From Candidatus Pantoea soli (lineage in GTDB: Bacteria; Pseudomonadota; Gammaproteobacteria; Enterobacterales; Enterobacteriaceae): 64,000 bases of DNA. This document shows, in pieces, positions 1-9,878 of the stretch. Made by a program: the position numbers and the translations under genes. The stretch lies in contig NZ_CP032702.1 in the NCBI RefSeq assembly GCF_007833795.1, forward strand, positions 3,286,001-3,350,000, written 5' to 3'. The notes under the pieces were generated by a model, which worked only from the letters and a program-made list of their open reading frames with translations, ran no database searches and was not told the origin of the DNA. The first letter of the stretch is position 1. Every line of letters starts with the position of its first letter.

Positions 1-445
1 ATTTTGCCGAAACGTCGAAGTTTCCCGGTACCCCACCAATAATGAAGCCCGGTTCAAGGCCGCAGGCCTCAAGAATCCACGCTGCCATGCCGGCTGTGGT
101 GGTTTTACCGTGGGTGCCGGCCACCGCCAGCACCCAGCGATCGCGCAGCACGAAATCGTGCAGCCATTGCGGGCCAGACAGGTAAGGAATGTTGCGTTCC
201 AGGACCGCTTCCACACAGGGATTGCCGCGCGTCATGGCGTTACCGATAATCACCAGATCCGGCTGCGGGTCCAGCTGGGCGGCATCATAACCTTCTGTTA
301 ATTCAATGCCTTGCTGCTCCAGCAGCGTGCTCATCGGCGGGTAAACGTTGGCATCTGAACCGGTCACTTCGTGTCCCAGCGAGCGCGCCAGCATTGCCAG
401 TCCGCCCATGAAAGTGCCGCAAATCCCAAGGATGTGAATACGCAT
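1..445 (-). CDS. mpl: Mpl, UDP-N-acetylmuramate:L-alanyl-gamma-D-glutamyl-meso-diaminopimelate ligase (N-terminal part)
   Basis: Partial gene: it starts at 445 (ATG, protein begins MRIHILGICGTFMGG) and runs off the left edge after about 148 codons. The enzyme is a cytoplasmic ATP-dependent ligase of the Mur family. It joins recycled murein tripeptide to UDP-MurNAc and so returns cell-wall fragments to peptidoglycan synthesis. The visible part has the N-terminal Rossmann-like UMAG-binding fold with HILGICGTFMGGLA, and the Mur-ligase ATP loop GTHGKTTT at residues 110-117. It is divergent from fbp, as in E. coli. Family identification is firm; the central and C-terminal domains are outside the window. 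Confidence 0.95.
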   Translation of the reverse strand, partial: MRIHILGICGTFMGGLAMLARSLGHEVTGSDANVYPPMSTLLEQQGIELTEGYDAAQLDPQPDLVIIGNAMTRGNPCVEAVLERNIPYLSGPQWLHDFVLRDRWVLAVAGTHGKTTTAGMAAWILEACGLEPGFIIGGVPGNFDVSAK

Positions 446-613
446 AAAGAGATCCATTACTCAAAAGTTCGGCGCACAGTGTAACGCCGAGTCAGAAGGG
501 AAGAAACGGATTAGGACTATGGTTTTTGAAGTTCAATCGGCTAAACTGCGTACGCATACGTTGGCAGTTTGTTACAGCTGCTGCCACTCCATCGTAGATT
601 CAGGGAATGTGTT

Positions 614-1621
614 ATGAAAACGTTAGGCGAATTCATCGTCGAGAAGCAACACGACTTTCCTCACGCCACAGGTGAACTGACGGCGCTGATTTCTTCCATC
701 AAGCTGGGCGCGAAAATCATCCACCGCGATATTAACAAAGCGGGTCTGGTGGATATTCTGGGTGCCAGCGGCGTGGAAAACGTCCAGGGTGAGCAGCAGA
801 TGAAGCTGGACCTCTTCGCTAACGAGAAACTGAAAGCCGCCCTGAAAGCGCGCGGTGTGGTTGCCGGTATTGCTTCAGAAGAAGAAGATGAATTCGTCAT
901 CTTTGAAGGATCGGAGAATGGCAAATACGTCGTTTTAATGGATCCCCTGGACGGTTCTTCAAACATCGACGTTAACGTTTCCGTCGGTACCATCTTCTCG
1001 ATCTACCACCGTATCAGCGAGCCAGGTACGCCCATTACTGAAGCGGATTTCATGCAGCCGGGTCACAAACAGGTGGCGGCCGGTTACGTGGTATACGGTT
1101 CCTCTACCATGATGGTGTACACCACCGGCGTGGGCGTGCATGCCTTTACTTACGATCCGTCGCTGGGCGTGTTCTGCCTCAGCCATGAACGCATGACCTT
1201 CCCGGAGAAGGGCTATACCTACTCCATCAACGAAGGAAACTACATCCGCTTCCCGCAGGGCGTGAAAAAATACCTGAAGTTCTGTCAGGAAGAGGATGCG
1301 TCAACCAAACGTCCTTATACCTCCCGCTACATCGGTTCACTGGTGGCAGATTTCCACCGTAACCTGCTGAAAGGCGGCATCTATCTCTACCCAAGCACCG
1401 CCAGCCATCCAAAAGGCAAGCTGCGTCTGCTGTACGAGTGCAATCCGATGGCATTCCTTGCTGAGCAGGCCGGCGGTAAGGCCAGCGACGGTAAAAACCG
1501 TATCCTCGATATTCAGCCGGAAACGCTGCATCAGCGCTGCCCGTTCTTCTGCGGTAACGAGTCGATGGTCGATGACGTTGAGCGCTTTATTCGTGAGTAT
1601 CCGGAAGATCATCAGGCGTAA
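614..1621 (+). CDS. fbp: Fructose-1,6-bisphosphatase class 1
   Basis: 335 aa (E. coli Fbp is 332). It hydrolyses fructose-1,6-bisphosphate to fructose-6-phosphate and phosphate, the committed step of gluconeogenesis, in the cytoplasm. The metal/phosphate motif [11 protein letters not shown] characteristic of class 1 FBPases is present near residue 110, with acidic ligands upstream in ASEEED. The start at 614 is chosen because [21 protein letters not shown] matches the family N-terminus; an in-frame ATG at 569 would add 15 unrelated residues. It is divergent from mpl and ends in a strong hairpin terminator shared with the convergent regulator gene that follows. Confidence 0.97.
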   Translation: MKTLGEFIVEKQHDFPHATGELTALISSIKLGAKIIHRDINKAGLVDILGASGVENVQGEQQMKLDLFANEKLKAALKARGVVAGIASEEEDEFVIFEGSENGKYVVLMDPLDGSSNIDVNVSVGTIFSIYHRISEPGTPITEADFMQPGHKQVAAGYVVYGSSTMMVYTTGVGVHAFTYDPSLGVFCLSHERMTFPEKGYTYSINEGNYIRFPQGVKKYLKFCQEEDASTKRPYTSRYIGSLVADFHRNLLKGGIYLYPSTASHPKGKLRLLYECNPMAFLAEQAGGKASDGKNRILDIQPETLHQRCPFFCGNESMVDDVERFIREYPEDHQA

Positions 1622-1640
1622 CGCCTGCGCTTCTGCCTTC

Positions 1641-1666
1641 AGCCCGCCTCAGTGCGGGCTTTTTGT
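1641..1666. terminator. Bidirectional hairpin terminator between fbp and the Nlp-like gene
   Basis: AGCCCGC/GCGGGCT stem with a short loop followed by TTTTTG on the plus strand. It begins 19 bases after the fbp stop. The stem overlaps the last codons of the convergent gene, whose stop codon lies at 1649-1651. Confidence 0.85.
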
Positions 1667-1927
1667 TATCTGGTTGCGGATGCGTACCTGGCGGTTAATC
1701 CGCTCGCCATTTTCCGCAAAATAGCGGCTGGGCCAGATCTCCTCCGGGGGAATTCCAATCGCCGCGGCGATCAGCATTTCTCCTTTTGGCCACGGGCGCG
1801 CCAGCGCATTCGCTAACGTGGTGGAACATAATCCTGACTGACGCGACACTGCTGCCATCGTTGTGCCCTTCTTGCGCAGCGCGGCAATAATATCCGCAGG
1901 ATGCCAGTCTTTTTTTGCATTATCCAC
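1649..1927 (-). CDS. Nlp/SfsB (Ner-like) winged-HTH DNA-binding protein
   Basis: Read from a GTG at 1927 it gives 92 aa, the same length as E. coli SfsB/Nlp. A good Shine-Dalgarno (AAAGGAG) lies just upstream; a start further upstream at 1993 would add 22 residues with no family match. The core DWHPADIIAALRKKGTT...LANALARPWPKGEMLIAAAIG...EEIWPSRY is the Ner/Nlp helix-turn-helix domain, related to the Mu Ner repressor. Family members regulate transcription; E. coli SfsB was linked to maltose metabolism. The target here is unknown. It is divergent from a small XRE regulator across about 90 bp that contains a perfect inverted repeat, so mutual or autoregulation is likely (inference). Confidence 0.8.
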   Translation of the reverse strand: MDNAKKDWHPADIIAALRKKGTTMAAVSRQSGLCSTTLANALARPWPKGEMLIAAAIGIPPEEIWPSRYFAENGERINRQVRIRNQITKSPH

Positions 1928-1964
1928 GCGCACTCTCCTTTGTCCGCTTATCCATTCCAGTAAC

Positions 1965-1987
1965 GATACTACGTTACTCGTAGTATC
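1965..1987. promoter_or_regulatory. Perfect 9-bp inverted repeat, candidate operator
   Basis: GATACTACG and CGTAGTATC are separated by TTACT. The repeat sits in the intergenic region between the divergent Nlp-like and XRE regulator genes, where their promoters must overlap. The size and symmetry suit a dimeric HTH repressor. A smaller ACGA-N3-TCGT repeat lies nearer the XRE start (about 2004-2014). Confidence 0.6.
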
Positions 1988-2019
1988 TGACAAGCGGTAA
2001 ATCTACGATTCTCGTCGCC

Positions 2020-2298
2020 ATGAAACCGACCTCCTCGCTGCAGCACACGTTCTGCCGACGCCTGAAACAAGCGCGTCTGGCAAAGGGTTTGTCGCAGAAA
2101 GCATTGGGTATTGCCGCCGGTATTGAAGAGTTTTCTGCCAGTGCCCGCATCAATCGCTATGAACTGGGCGTGCATAAGCCCGATCTGCTGACGCTGCAGC
2201 TGCTGGCGCAGGTGCTGGATGTGCCCGCCGCCTATTTCCTCGCCGAAGATGACCAGCTGGCCGCCATGATCCTGGCGTTTCCGCGCCCGGCTGTCTGA
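2020..2298 (+). CDS. XRE (Cro/CI-type) helix-turn-helix transcriptional regulator
   Basis: 92 aa, almost entirely one HTH_3 domain. LKQARLAKGLSQKALGIAAG is the first helices, and INRYELGVHKPDLLTLQLLAQVLDVPAAYFLAEDD is the recognition helix and the downstream helices. There is no extra sensor domain. It probably binds DNA as a dimer in the cytoplasm. It is divergent from the Nlp-like gene, with a palindromic operator between them, and convergent with the chemoreceptor that follows, whose stop codon is at 2364. The specific function is not recognisable. Confidence 0.85.
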   Translation: MKPTSSLQHTFCRRLKQARLAKGLSQKALGIAAGIEEFSASARINRYELGVHKPDLLTLQLLAQVLDVPAAYFLAEDDQLAAMILAFPRPAV

Positions 2299-2363
2299 AA
2301 GACCGCGTGCGTTGCCGGGCCGCCGCTGCCGGATGCCCGGTTTTTTCCTCACGCCGCCGCCGT

Positions 2364-3926
2364 TTAGCCCGCCGCGACGCGGAACTGCGCCATAGAGGCC
2401 TGCAGCTGCTGTGACTGCGCTTCCAGCGACTGCGTGGCGGCGCTGGCCTGCTCCACCAGTGCCGCGTTCTGCTGGGCGGCTTCATCCATCTGCGTTACCG
2501 CCTGGTTAACCTGCTCAATGCCGCGGCTCTGCTCTTCCGATGCGATAGAAATCTCTTTCATCAGGGCGGTAACGCGCATCACTTCACCGGAGATCTCATC
2601 CATGGTTTCGCCGGCGCGCGTTGCCATATCGCTGCCCTCCTGCACCCGCGTCTGCGATTCGCTGATGAGCGCACGGATCTCTTTAGCGGCCGTGGCGCTG
2701 CGTCCGGCCAGCGTACGGACTTCGTTTGCCACCACGGCGAAGCCGCGGCCCTGCTCACCGGCGCGGGCAGCTTCAACGGAGGCGTTCAGCGCCAGGATAT
2801 TGGTCTGGAAAGCAATGCCATCAATCACGCCAAGAATGTCGGCAATACGATGGGCGCTTTGCGTAATCTCCTGCATTTTTTCCATGACATAGCTCACCAC
2901 TTCGGCACCGCGATCGGCGGTATCCGACACGCTGCTGGCCAGCTGATTAGCCTGCTGCGCATTGGTGGCATTGAGACGCACCGTGGCGGTGAGCTGTTCC
3001 ATGCTGGCCGCCGTCTGCTCCAGCGAAGCGGCCGATTCCTCGGTGCGCTGCGAAAGATGCACCGTGCCCGCGGCCAGCTCGCGGCTGCCCACATCAATCT
3101 GCAGGCTGGCTTCGCGCACCTGGCTCACCGAGTGGCGCAGCGCAATCTGCATATCTGCCAGCGCCTGGTTAAGGCGACCAATTTCATTGCGGCCCGGCTC
3201 TGGCAGCGGCTGTGACAGATCCCCTGCCGCAATCTGCTCCAGATGTCTGACCGCCTCGTTCAGCGGCGCAATCAGCAGGCGGCGCAGCAGCTGCCAGGAC
3301 AGCACAATCAGCAGCACGGTCAGCGTCATCGCCACGCCAATCAGAATTTTCATCAGCGTTTCATTGTGCGCCGCTTCGGCCAGACGTGCGGCGGAAACCT
3401 GATCGGCATACTGACTGAAATCGTCTACCGCTTTGGAATAGTCCGACGCCAGTTTTGACTGGTTGCCTTCCAGCACCTGGTAATATTCGTCGGTGTACTG
3501 ACGCTGCAGCGCGGTGATCATCGGGCCAATGCCCTGTTTGTCATAGGCGGCATAGGAGGTTGCGATCGCGTCCGCCAGCGTTTTACCGCGAGTGGTCACG
3601 GTGCCCGCCGCAATAAACGCCTTAAACAGCTGGTGCGAGTTCTCGACCGCGGCCTGCGCTTGCTGCGTGATCGCCGCGCCTTCGTCCAGCAGGCCAATTT
3701 CAATTTTCCGCACCGCCAGTGCGGCGTTGGCGCGTGCACGCATCATCTCTGAGCGACTCTGATACAGCTTGTTCAGCTCAATGCCCTGAATGCGGTTAAT
3801 GGTATCCAGCGACTGATTGCCGGCGTTAATGGCATAAATGCCCATACCGCTGACCAGCAACAGCAGCAGCGTCATAAAAGTCAGTAAAGCGCGTATCCCA
3901 TTCCGTACCGATAACTGTTTGATCAT
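2364..3926 (-). CDS. Methyl-accepting chemotaxis protein, Tsr/Tar-type
   Basis: 520 aa transmembrane chemoreceptor. A first membrane segment lies at about residues 12-33 ([20 protein letters not shown]), followed by a periplasmic four-helix-bundle ligand domain of about 155 residues and a second membrane segment at about 190-212. A HAMP domain follows ([26 protein letters not shown]), then the cytoplasmic signalling coiled coil with the conserved hairpin tip [20 protein letters not shown]. It couples ligand binding to CheA/CheW. The C-terminus ends QFRVAAG and lacks the NWETF-type pentapeptide, so it does not tether CheR/CheB itself and probably depends on other receptors for adaptation. The ligand is unknown. 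It lies in the accessory islet between fbp and ppa. Confidence 0.95.
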   Translation of the reverse strand: MIKQLSVRNGIRALLTFMTLLLLLVSGMGIYAINAGNQSLDTINRIQGIELNKLYQSRSEMMRARANAALAVRKIEIGLLDEGAAITQQAQAAVENSHQLFKAFIAAGTVTTRGKTLADAIATSYAAYDKQGIGPMITALQRQYTDEYYQVLEGNQSKLASDYSKAVDDFSQYADQVSAARLAEAAHNETLMKILIGVAMTLTVLLIVLSWQLLRRLLIAPLNEAVRHLEQIAAGDLSQPLPEPGRNEIGRLNQALADMQIALRHSVSQVREASLQIDVGSRELAAGTVHLSQRTEESAASLEQTAASMEQLTATVRLNATNAQQANQLASSVSDTADRGAEVVSYVMEKMQEITQSAHRIADILGVIDGIAFQTNILALNASVEAARAGEQGRGFAVVANEVRTLAGRSATAAKEIRALISESQTRVQEGSDMATRAGETMDEISGEVMRVTALMKEISIASEEQSRGIEQVNQAVTQMDEAAQQNAALVEQASAATQSLEAQSQQLQASMAQFRVAAG

Positions 3927-4096
3927 GATAATTCCCGTGTGCTTTAAAAAAGGGAGAATCCTGTAACCCTGAAACGGTGAGATTATCGGCAGTGACAGAG
4001 GGAAACTTTACCTGACGTTGATGGTCAATGCGTTGACAATCGCGTACGCTTCAGCGCGATGCATGTTTACGCTAACGGAATAAAAGGAATCAGAGG

Positions 4097-4510
4097 ATGA
4101 AAAAATGGCTGCCGGTTGCCGCCCTGTTCGCCAGCTCACTGGCGCTGGCGCAGCAACACCCTATCGATCAACAGCTGCAGCAGTGCCTGGACAGAGAATC
4201 CAGCACGGCGGGCATGTCGCAGTGTTACAGCACCGCCACGCAAGCCTGGGATAAAGAGATGAACGCGCAGTACACCGGGCTAATGAAAACGTTAACCGGT
4301 GAACCCAAAGACAAACTGCGGCAGGCCCAGCGCGCCTGGCTGACTTATCGCGACAGCTGGCGCGATGCCAGCGTCAGCTATTTTAGCCGTACGCAGGGCA
4401 GCGTGGCGGCACTGAATATTGGCGCCGGGCAGGTCAGCCTGGTACGTAATCAGGCGCTGACGTTGCAATCTCTGCGCAAAGGCGGTTGCACCAATCCGGA
4501 TGATTGTTGA
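4097..4510 (+). CDS. Secreted DUF1311 (LprI-like) protein
   Basis: 137 aa with a clear Sec signal peptide (MKKWLPVAALFASSLALAQQ, cleavage about after residue 18). The mature part carries the DUF1311/LprI pattern: cysteines at 30, 43, 131 and 137, probably two periplasmic disulfides, and the helical motif QAQRAWLTYRD typical of the family. Some members have been described as lysozyme inhibitors, but most are uncharacterised, and nothing here proves that role. It has a Shine-Dalgarno (AAAAGGAATCAGAGG region) just before the ATG. It precedes the DUF441 gene by 67 bp on the same strand, so co-transcription is possible. Confidence 0.8.
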   Translation: MKKWLPVAALFASSLALAQQHPIDQQLQQCLDRESSTAGMSQCYSTATQAWDKEMNAQYTGLMKTLTGEPKDKLRQAQRAWLTYRDSWRDASVSYFSRTQGSVAALNIGAGQVSLVRNQALTLQSLRKGGCTNPDDC

Positions 4511-4577
4511 TAAATGAGGGCGTGAAAAACGCTTCGCGCTGATCATCATCAGCGCGCTCATAATTAACGGAGAAACC

Positions 4578-5027
4578 ATGGCTGCTTATGCCTCAACCCT
4601 GATTCTGGTCTGCCTCGCCCTCCTCAGCTACTTCGTCCATAACAGCGCGGTAACCATTTCCATTCTGATCCTGCTGGCAATTAAGCTGACCCCGCTGGCG
4701 CAGTTCTTCCCGTACGTGGAAAAACAGGGGATTCAGATTGGCATTATTATTCTTACCGTTGCGGTGATGGCCCCGCTGGCCAGCGGCACGCTGCCGGCCT
4801 CGTCCCTGCTGAAGTCCTTCGCTAACTGGCAGTCCATCGTGGCCATTGTGGTTGGGGTGTTTGTCGCCTGGCTGGGTGGGCGCGGCGTCAGTTTTATGAG
4901 CGTACAGCCTTCGGTAATTGGCGGCCTGCTGATTGGTACGGTGATTGGCGTTGCCTTCTTTCGCGGGGTACCGGTCGGACCGCTGATTGCCGCCGGGATC
5001 GTCTCGCTGTTTGTCACGGCTAAGTAG
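4578..5027 (+). CDS. DUF441 family integral membrane protein (YeaL-like)
   Basis: 149 aa with about four hydrophobic membrane segments. It is closely similar to E. coli YeaL (148 aa), including the conserved stretches [36 protein letters not shown] and [18 protein letters not shown]. The family's function is unknown. In E. coli yeaL is elsewhere on the chromosome, so its position between fbp and ppa is a lineage-specific arrangement. The start is the only ATG before the first membrane segment and follows GGAGAAACC. Confidence 0.85.
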   Translation: MAAYASTLILVCLALLSYFVHNSAVTISILILLAIKLTPLAQFFPYVEKQGIQIGIIILTVAVMAPLASGTLPASSLLKSFANWQSIVAIVVGVFVAWLGGRGVSFMSVQPSVIGGLLIGTVIGVAFFRGVPVGPLIAAGIVSLFVTAK

Positions 5028-5083
5028 CCATCTGGAGCATTCCGAAACGCCAAAAAGGGGGCATACTTTCGGAGTCAGTTGGC

Positions 5084-5089
5084 TATAAT
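5084..5089 (+). promoter_or_regulatory. ppa promoter -10 element
   Basis: A consensus TATAAT lies 38 bp upstream of the ppa start codon. No good -35 hexamer is visible at the usual spacing. Confidence 0.5.
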
Positions 5090-5127
5090 AGCCGTCACTC
5101 AACTTATGACTAATGAAGGAAAGCCAG

Positions 5128-5658
5128 ATGAGTTTGAACCAGGTGCCTGCAGGTAAAGAACTGCCAGAAGATATCTATGTCGTGATCGAGATTCCGGCCA
5201 ACGCCGATCCGATCAAATATGAAGTGGACAAAGAGTCTGGTGCCCTGTTTGTAGACCGTTTCATGTCTACCGCCATGTTCTACCCGTGCAACTACGGTTA
5301 CATCAACCACACCCTGTCGCTGGACGGTGACCCGGTTGACGTTCTGGTCCCGACCCCGTATCCGCTGCAGCCAGGCTCAGTGATTCGCTGCCGTCCGGTT
5401 GGCGTGCTGAAAATGACTGACGAGTCTGGTGAAGATGCCAAGCTGGTTGCCGTTCCGCACACCAAGCTGAGCAAAGAGTACGATCACATCAAAGATGTGA
5501 ACGACCTGCCAGAACTGCTGAAAGCGCAGATCACCCACTTCTTCGAGCACTACAAAGATCTGGAAAAAGGCAAATGGGTGAAGGTTGACGGCTGGGATAA
5601 CGCAGAAGCGGCCAAAGCTGAAATCATCTCCTCCTTCGAGCGCGCTCAGAAGAAATAA
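5128..5658 (+). CDS. ppa: Inorganic pyrophosphatase
   Basis: 176 aa, identical in length to E. coli Ppa and near-identical in sequence. It hydrolyses pyrophosphate to phosphate in the cytoplasm and thereby pulls DNA, RNA and protein synthesis forward. The family signature DGDPVDVLV with the catalytic metal-binding aspartates is present, and also [12 protein letters not shown] and [20 protein letters not shown]. The start at 5128 ([10 protein letters not shown]) follows GAAGGAA at good spacing; an ATG five codons upstream lies in the Shine-Dalgarno and is unlikely. It ends at a shared terminator with ytfP. Confidence 0.98.
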   Translation: MSLNQVPAGKELPEDIYVVIEIPANADPIKYEVDKESGALFVDRFMSTAMFYPCNYGYINHTLSLDGDPVDVLVPTPYPLQPGSVIRCRPVGVLKMTDESGEDAKLVAVPHTKLSKEYDHIKDVNDLPELLKAQITHFFEHYKDLEKGKWVKVDGWDNAEAAKAEIISSFERAQKK

Positions 5659-5724
5659 GCCGCTTTCCGGCGGCGGCCTGGCGATCCTGTCGGGCTGCGT
5701 ATGCCGGGGTGACAGGCTGATAAA

Positions 5725-5756
5725 AAAACACCGCCTTTTGGGCGGTGTTTTTATTT
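5725..5756. terminator. Bidirectional terminator between ppa and ytfP
   Basis: AACACCGCC/GGGCGGTGTT hairpin with a TTTT loop, flanked by an A-run on the left and TTTTTATTT on the right. It serves both converging genes. Confidence 0.9.
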
Positions 5757-6108
5757 ATGTTTCTGTTTCGTTATCGCGCATCAGCCAGTCGCCGCTGGCG
5801 ATGCGGGTGCGTCCGGCAACGGAACGCTGATAAACATACAGCCACGCGCTGCCGTAAGGCGTCTGGATAAGCTGTCGCTTATATTCGCCGTTCTTGCTGC
5901 GCAAAGCATCCAGCTCGCCGAGGGTGCTGGCATCAATGCGATAAACCTCGCAGTAGACGGTGCCTTCACCTTCGATAACGCCCGGATAGTGACCCAGATT
6001 GTAGAGTTCAAACCCCTCAATCTGATGGTCGCCGAGCCATTGCGCATTGGTCATCCAATGACTATTTCCCTGTTTGCGCCGTAAACTGCCGTAGACAATT
6101 ATTCGCAT
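5755..6108 (-). CDS. ytfP: YtfP, gamma-glutamylcyclotransferase-fold protein
   Basis: 117 aa (E. coli YtfP 113). It has the AIG2/GGCT-like fold signature: VYGSLRRKQGNSHW forms the conserved YGSL loop, followed by GHYPGVIEGEGTVYCEVY with the acidic residue expected of cyclotransferase-like proteins. A physiological substrate has not been established for YtfP. It starts 2 bp after the tamB stop codon, so it is the last gene of tamA-tamB-ytfP, the arrangement seen in E. coli. Confidence 0.93.
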   Translation of the reverse strand: MRIIVYGSLRRKQGNSHWMTNAQWLGDHQIEGFELYNLGHYPGVIEGEGTVYCEVYRIDASTLGELDALRSKNGEYKRQLIQTPYGSAWLYVYQRSVAGRTRIASGDWLMRDNETET

Positions 6109-6110
6109 TG

Positions 6111-9100
6111 CTAAAACTCAAACTGATAGAGCAAATCCAGTGCCTGATCGAGACCTGACACGGCTTCCAAATAGAGCTTGGGCATCAGGCGATAACGCAG
6201 GGTGAGCGTCGCCAGTGAATCAAATATGCCAACACCGTATTTCACCTGCAGACCCGGCAGTACATAACCACTCACCTGCACCTGCTGACTGTCGCCCACA
6301 CCCGTGGTATCAAGCGCAAGGTTACTGACGCCAAACGTCTCGCCGATTTTACCCATAACCTGACCACTTTGTGCAACCCCCAGACCCACCAGCGCCGACG
6401 TTAACGCGTTGCTGTCTCCGTCGCTGCTGAGTCCCTGACCGCGTAACAGGTACGATAACGCTTCCTGCTGGGACATCGCCGGATCGGAGAACACCTCCGC
6501 TTTGGTTTCGTCAGCCAGCCCGGTAACGCGCAGCCCGGCCGTGACGCCATCCTCGGTGGCGTCCGGATTACGGATCGCTTCCAGGTTAACGTACGGCTGG
6601 TCCGGCGGACCGGCGAATTGCAGCTCGCCCTTACGCACAATCAGATCCTGACCATACGCATGGAAGCGGCCGGAGGGAATATTGATTTGTCCGTTTAATC
6701 CCAGACCGGTTTTGTCCTGCACCAGTTTGAGATCGCCATTCAGGCGCGCTTTCAGGCCAAAGGCAGAGAGCCGTACATCGTTGCCGACGTGGATGATCAG
6801 GTTGCTGTTGATCGGGACGGCAGCGGTCTTCGGCTTAATCGGCTTCAGATTTTCGTCCAGCATCACTTCGTCAGAGGAGACGCCCGTCGCGCTTTCCGGC
6901 ACTTCCTGCACGGTGATACGCGCCCACGGAATATCCACTTTGCCGTCGAGATTGAAGGCGGCCGGGGTCGCTTCGAAGACCAGATCCGGTGATACATCCA
7001 TGCGCACCATCGGCGGCACCGTGACGCGGATGCGGCTGCCCTGAGCGGTGACGCGCGCGCGCCAGTTGTTCAGCTGGCTCCAGTCAGCGTTGCCGCCAAG
7101 GTTGAGATTGCCCTGCTGCGTCTGAATCAGGCCATTCAGTGTCGAGCTCATCCCATTGAACACCAGGTTGAGGTTAGCGGAGGTCAGCGTCACCGGCATA
7201 AAGCTTGCCTGCGCATTCACCTCGCTCAGCCCCAGCTGACCAAACACCTGCGGCTGCTGCAGCGAACCGCCCAGACGCAGGTTACTGTTCAGACGGCCCT
7301 GCACCTTCTCGCCCTGCGACAGCGCCGGGTTGAGCATCGCCAGAGAGATATCGCGGATCCCGATGGTGCCCGACAGCTGGCGGCGGTTCTGCGGGTCAGC
7401 AATCTGTACGTTGCCGCTCAGCTGGCCGTTATTGACGATGTGAATCAGCCAGTCGAGCTGGGCGCGCCCGTTGCGCAGCGCCGCGTTCAGATTCAGCGTG
7501 TCAAACGCAACCGGCAGCGTATTGCCCTGTACGTTCTGCTGCACTTTTACACCGTTACCCTTGAGCGACACGGCGCCTTCCGGCAGGCCGCCATCCGCCT
7601 TCCAGCTGACGCGCGCATCGCCGCTGAATACGCCGCTGAGCCGGGTGGCATCGGGGAGGAACGGTTTCACCATCGCCAGATCAAAGCGGTTGAGCACCAC
7701 ATGCGCATGACCGGATGGGCCCGCTTCAATCGGCTCCGGGACACACAGCTGCGCGTTCGGGTTCTGCCAGCAGTGCGGACCAAGGGTGGCCGTCTGCCGG
7801 CTATTGAGGTAATCAATCGCCATGGCGCGCGTCAGGCGCCATTCACCTGCCGGCGTATCGAAGCGCGTATTATTCAGCGTGCCCTGCCAGCGCTGCGTCT
7901 GGCGATCAAAACTGCCGCTGAGCGCCAGCTGACCGGAGACCGGATCGCCCTGCACGTTCAGTTTCAGCTGATGCTGTTTCTCGTTGCCGTCAGCGTTGAG
8001 CGTCAGCAGGCTGACTTTCAGCGCATCCTGCTGCAGTTGTTCCACGCGCAGCTGCAGCTTACCGGCCACCTGATCGCTGGATTTCACGTCGCTCTGCAGC
8101 ATAACGCGGCGGATTTGCAGCTGCTGCCAGCGCAGACCGCTGGCGGTAAGATCGGCCAGCAGCTGCGGTGCCTGCAGCGTGCCGCGCGCTTTGAGCGTCC
8201 CTTTTGCCACGCCGCCCAGACCGGGCAGCGCATTGTCCAGATGCGGCGCATCAATGCTGGCATCCAGATTAAGCGCATCGCCCAGGTCACCTTTGACGTC
8301 AATCTGGTTGCGGCCCAGCGCGAGGTTGATACCGGGAATATGCCACTGGTTATAGCTGTTGCCGGTCAGGGAGCCGTGTGCGCTGACGGCGTTCTGCTTC
8401 ACGTTGCCTTTCAGTTCCAGCTGCGGCACGCTGAGCTGCCAGCTGCCGCCATACAGGCTGCCGCGCGTAGCTATTTTGCCGTCCAGCTTCGCCGGCCAGT
8501 CCGGGTATTGCTTCGCGGTGTTGATGCCCGCCAGCGTCAGCTCACTGCGCCAGCTGATGGCTTTACTCCAGTCCACCAGCGCGGTGAGATCGGCGTGCCC
8601 CTGCAAGGCCGCTATGCGCAGCTTATCAAGGCTGAACTGCTGCACATTTCCTTTGCCGTCCAGCGTCAGGGTGGCAGGCGGTACGGACTCGCCTTTCACC
8701 GCCGTGCGCAGCGTCATCACGTAGTCCGTCGCTTTGCCTTTGAACTGATAATCCAGATCGTCAGCCTGATACTGCACCGGGCCGGCCAGTGGCCAGCGCA
8801 GCTGTGGGCTGGTCAGCGCCAGCGACAGCGGCAGACCGGCCACCGCAGGCTGCGCTGCCGCCGCCAGCCGGGCACGTACCGGGCCGGAGAGATTCAGATC
8901 CAGCTTCAGCGTATCGCGCATCGCGCCGCTGAGGTTAAGTTTGATCTTCTCGCCTTTGATCGGCTCCACGTTAAGCGTGCCGTTCAGCACCATGCTCACC
9001 GGCCAGTTGTCGGCCAGCTGCGCTTCACCGCTGGCATTCAGCTGTCCCTGCGGCGAATCCACGTCAAAGGTTTGCAGCTGCAGATGGCGATCGGTGGTTT

Positions 9101-9878
9101 GCGCCTTCACCTGCAGGCGCGTCAGCGTAATATCGGTATCGCCGGTCACACGCAGCTGTTCGCCCAGCAGATCCTGCACGGTGATATCCAGCGGCAGACG
9201 GAAATCCGGCAGCGCCGGCAGCAGCGGCTGGGCAAACATCGCCTGCAGCGTTTCACCCAGCGGCTTCTCTTCCGGCTGCGGTTGCTGCACTTTCGGCTGC
9301 ACCACCTGCTCTTCTGCCACTTTGGCCGCTTTCGGCAGCGCGATCAGCAGGCTCTGGATATGCGTGGGCGTCAGCGTCAGCGCGCGATCCTGCCACTGCA
9401 GACCGCTGGTAAAATCGCCCAGCGCGATTGCCGTATCATCGACCTTCACGCTAATGTTATGCAGTCCGACATGGCGCAGGGTAATGGGATAGGGCGTGCT
9501 GAGATTCGTGCTGCCGCTCTCCTCTTCCGGCGGCGGCGTGGACGGCGTCATTTTTTTGCTGTCCACCACCACGCTGACATCCTGCAGCGCCAGGTCGTTC
9601 ACGCAGACCGCCGAGTGCAGCAGGCAGTTGAGGTTCAGCGCCAGATGGAAGCGCCCGGCATCCACGCTGACGCCCGGCATTTCATATTTCACTCCGCTCA
9701 GGGTGAGATCGCGCCAGCCCCCTTCAACCTTGCCGATGGCCAGGCCGGGCACCCAGCGATCGGCCCCCTTCAGCAGCAGATGCAGGCCTGGCGTTGTGCC
9801 AATCAGAAACGCCACGCTGCCGATCAGCAGCACCAGAAAAATCACGACACCTGTAAGGACCTTTTTCCACAACTTCAT
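6111..9878 (-). CDS. tamB: TamB, translocation and assembly module inner-membrane/periplasmic subunit
   Basis: 1255 aa (E. coli 1259). It has an N-terminal membrane anchor ([20 protein letters not shown], residues 9-28), a very long periplasmic beta-taco/AsmA-like repeat region, and the conserved C-terminal DUF490 domain, ending [13 protein letters not shown]. TamB bridges the inner membrane and TamA. It helps assemble certain outer-membrane proteins, and with the related proteins YhdP and YdbH it moves phospholipids to the outer membrane. Its ATG overlaps the tamA stop codon (ATGA), so the two are translationally coupled. A glutamine/proline-rich stretch at about 190-210 is a probable linker. 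A second AsmA-like protein, YhdP, is encoded at the right end of the window. Confidence 0.96.
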   Translation of the reverse strand: MKLWKKVLTGVVIFLVLLIGSVAFLIGTTPGLHLLLKGADRWVPGLAIGKVEGGWRDLTLSGVKYEMPGVSVDAGRFHLALNLNCLLHSAVCVNDLALQDVSVVVDSKKMTPSTPPPEEESGSTNLSTPYPITLRHVGLHNISVKVDDTAIALGDFTSGLQWQDRALTLTPTHIQSLLIALPKAAKVAEEQVVQPKVQQPQPEEKPLGETLQAMFAQPLLPALPDFRLPLDITVQDLLGEQLRVTGDTDITLTRLQVKAQTTDRHLQLQTFDVDSPQGQLNASGEAQLADNWPVSMVLNGTLNVEPIKGEKIKLNLSGAMRDTLKLDLNLSGPVRARLAAAAQPAVAGLPLSLALTSPQLRWPLAGPVQYQADDLDYQFKGKATDYVMTLRTAVKGESVPPATLTLDGKGNVQQFSLDKLRIAALQGHADLTALVDWSKAISWRSELTLAGINTAKQYPDWPAKLDGKIATRGSLYGGSWQLSVPQLELKGNVKQNAVSAHGSLTGNSYNQWHIPGINLALGRNQIDVKGDLGDALNLDASIDAPHLDNALPGLGGVAKGTLKARGTLQAPQLLADLTASGLRWQQLQIRRVMLQSDVKSSDQVAGKLQLRVEQLQQDALKVSLLTLNADGNEKQHQLKLNVQGDPVSGQLALSGSFDRQTQRWQGTLNNTRFDTPAGEWRLTRAMAIDYLNSRQTATLGPHCWQNPNAQLCVPEPIEAGPSGHAHVVLNRFDLAMVKPFLPDATRLSGVFSGDARVSWKADGGLPEGAVSLKGNGVKVQQNVQGNTLPVAFDTLNLNAALRNGRAQLDWLIHIVNNGQLSGNVQIADPQNRRQLSGTIGIRDISLAMLNPALSQGEKVQGRLNSNLRLGGSLQQPQVFGQLGLSEVNAQASFMPVTLTSANLNLVFNGMSSTLNGLIQTQQGNLNLGGNADWSQLNNWRARVTAQGSRIRVTVPPMVRMDVSPDLVFEATPAAFNLDGKVDIPWARITVQEVPESATGVSSDEVMLDENLKPIKPKTAAVPINSNLIIHVGNDVRLSAFGLKARLNGDLKLVQDKTGLGLNGQINIPSGRFHAYGQDLIVRKGELQFAGPPDQPYVNLEAIRNPDATEDGVTAGLRVTGLADETKAEVFSDPAMSQQEALSYLLRGQGLSSDGDSNALTSALVGLGVAQSGQVMGKIGETFGVSNLALDTTGVGDSQQVQVSGYVLPGLQVKYGVGIFDSLATLTLRYRLMPKLYLEAVSGLDQALDLLYQFEF

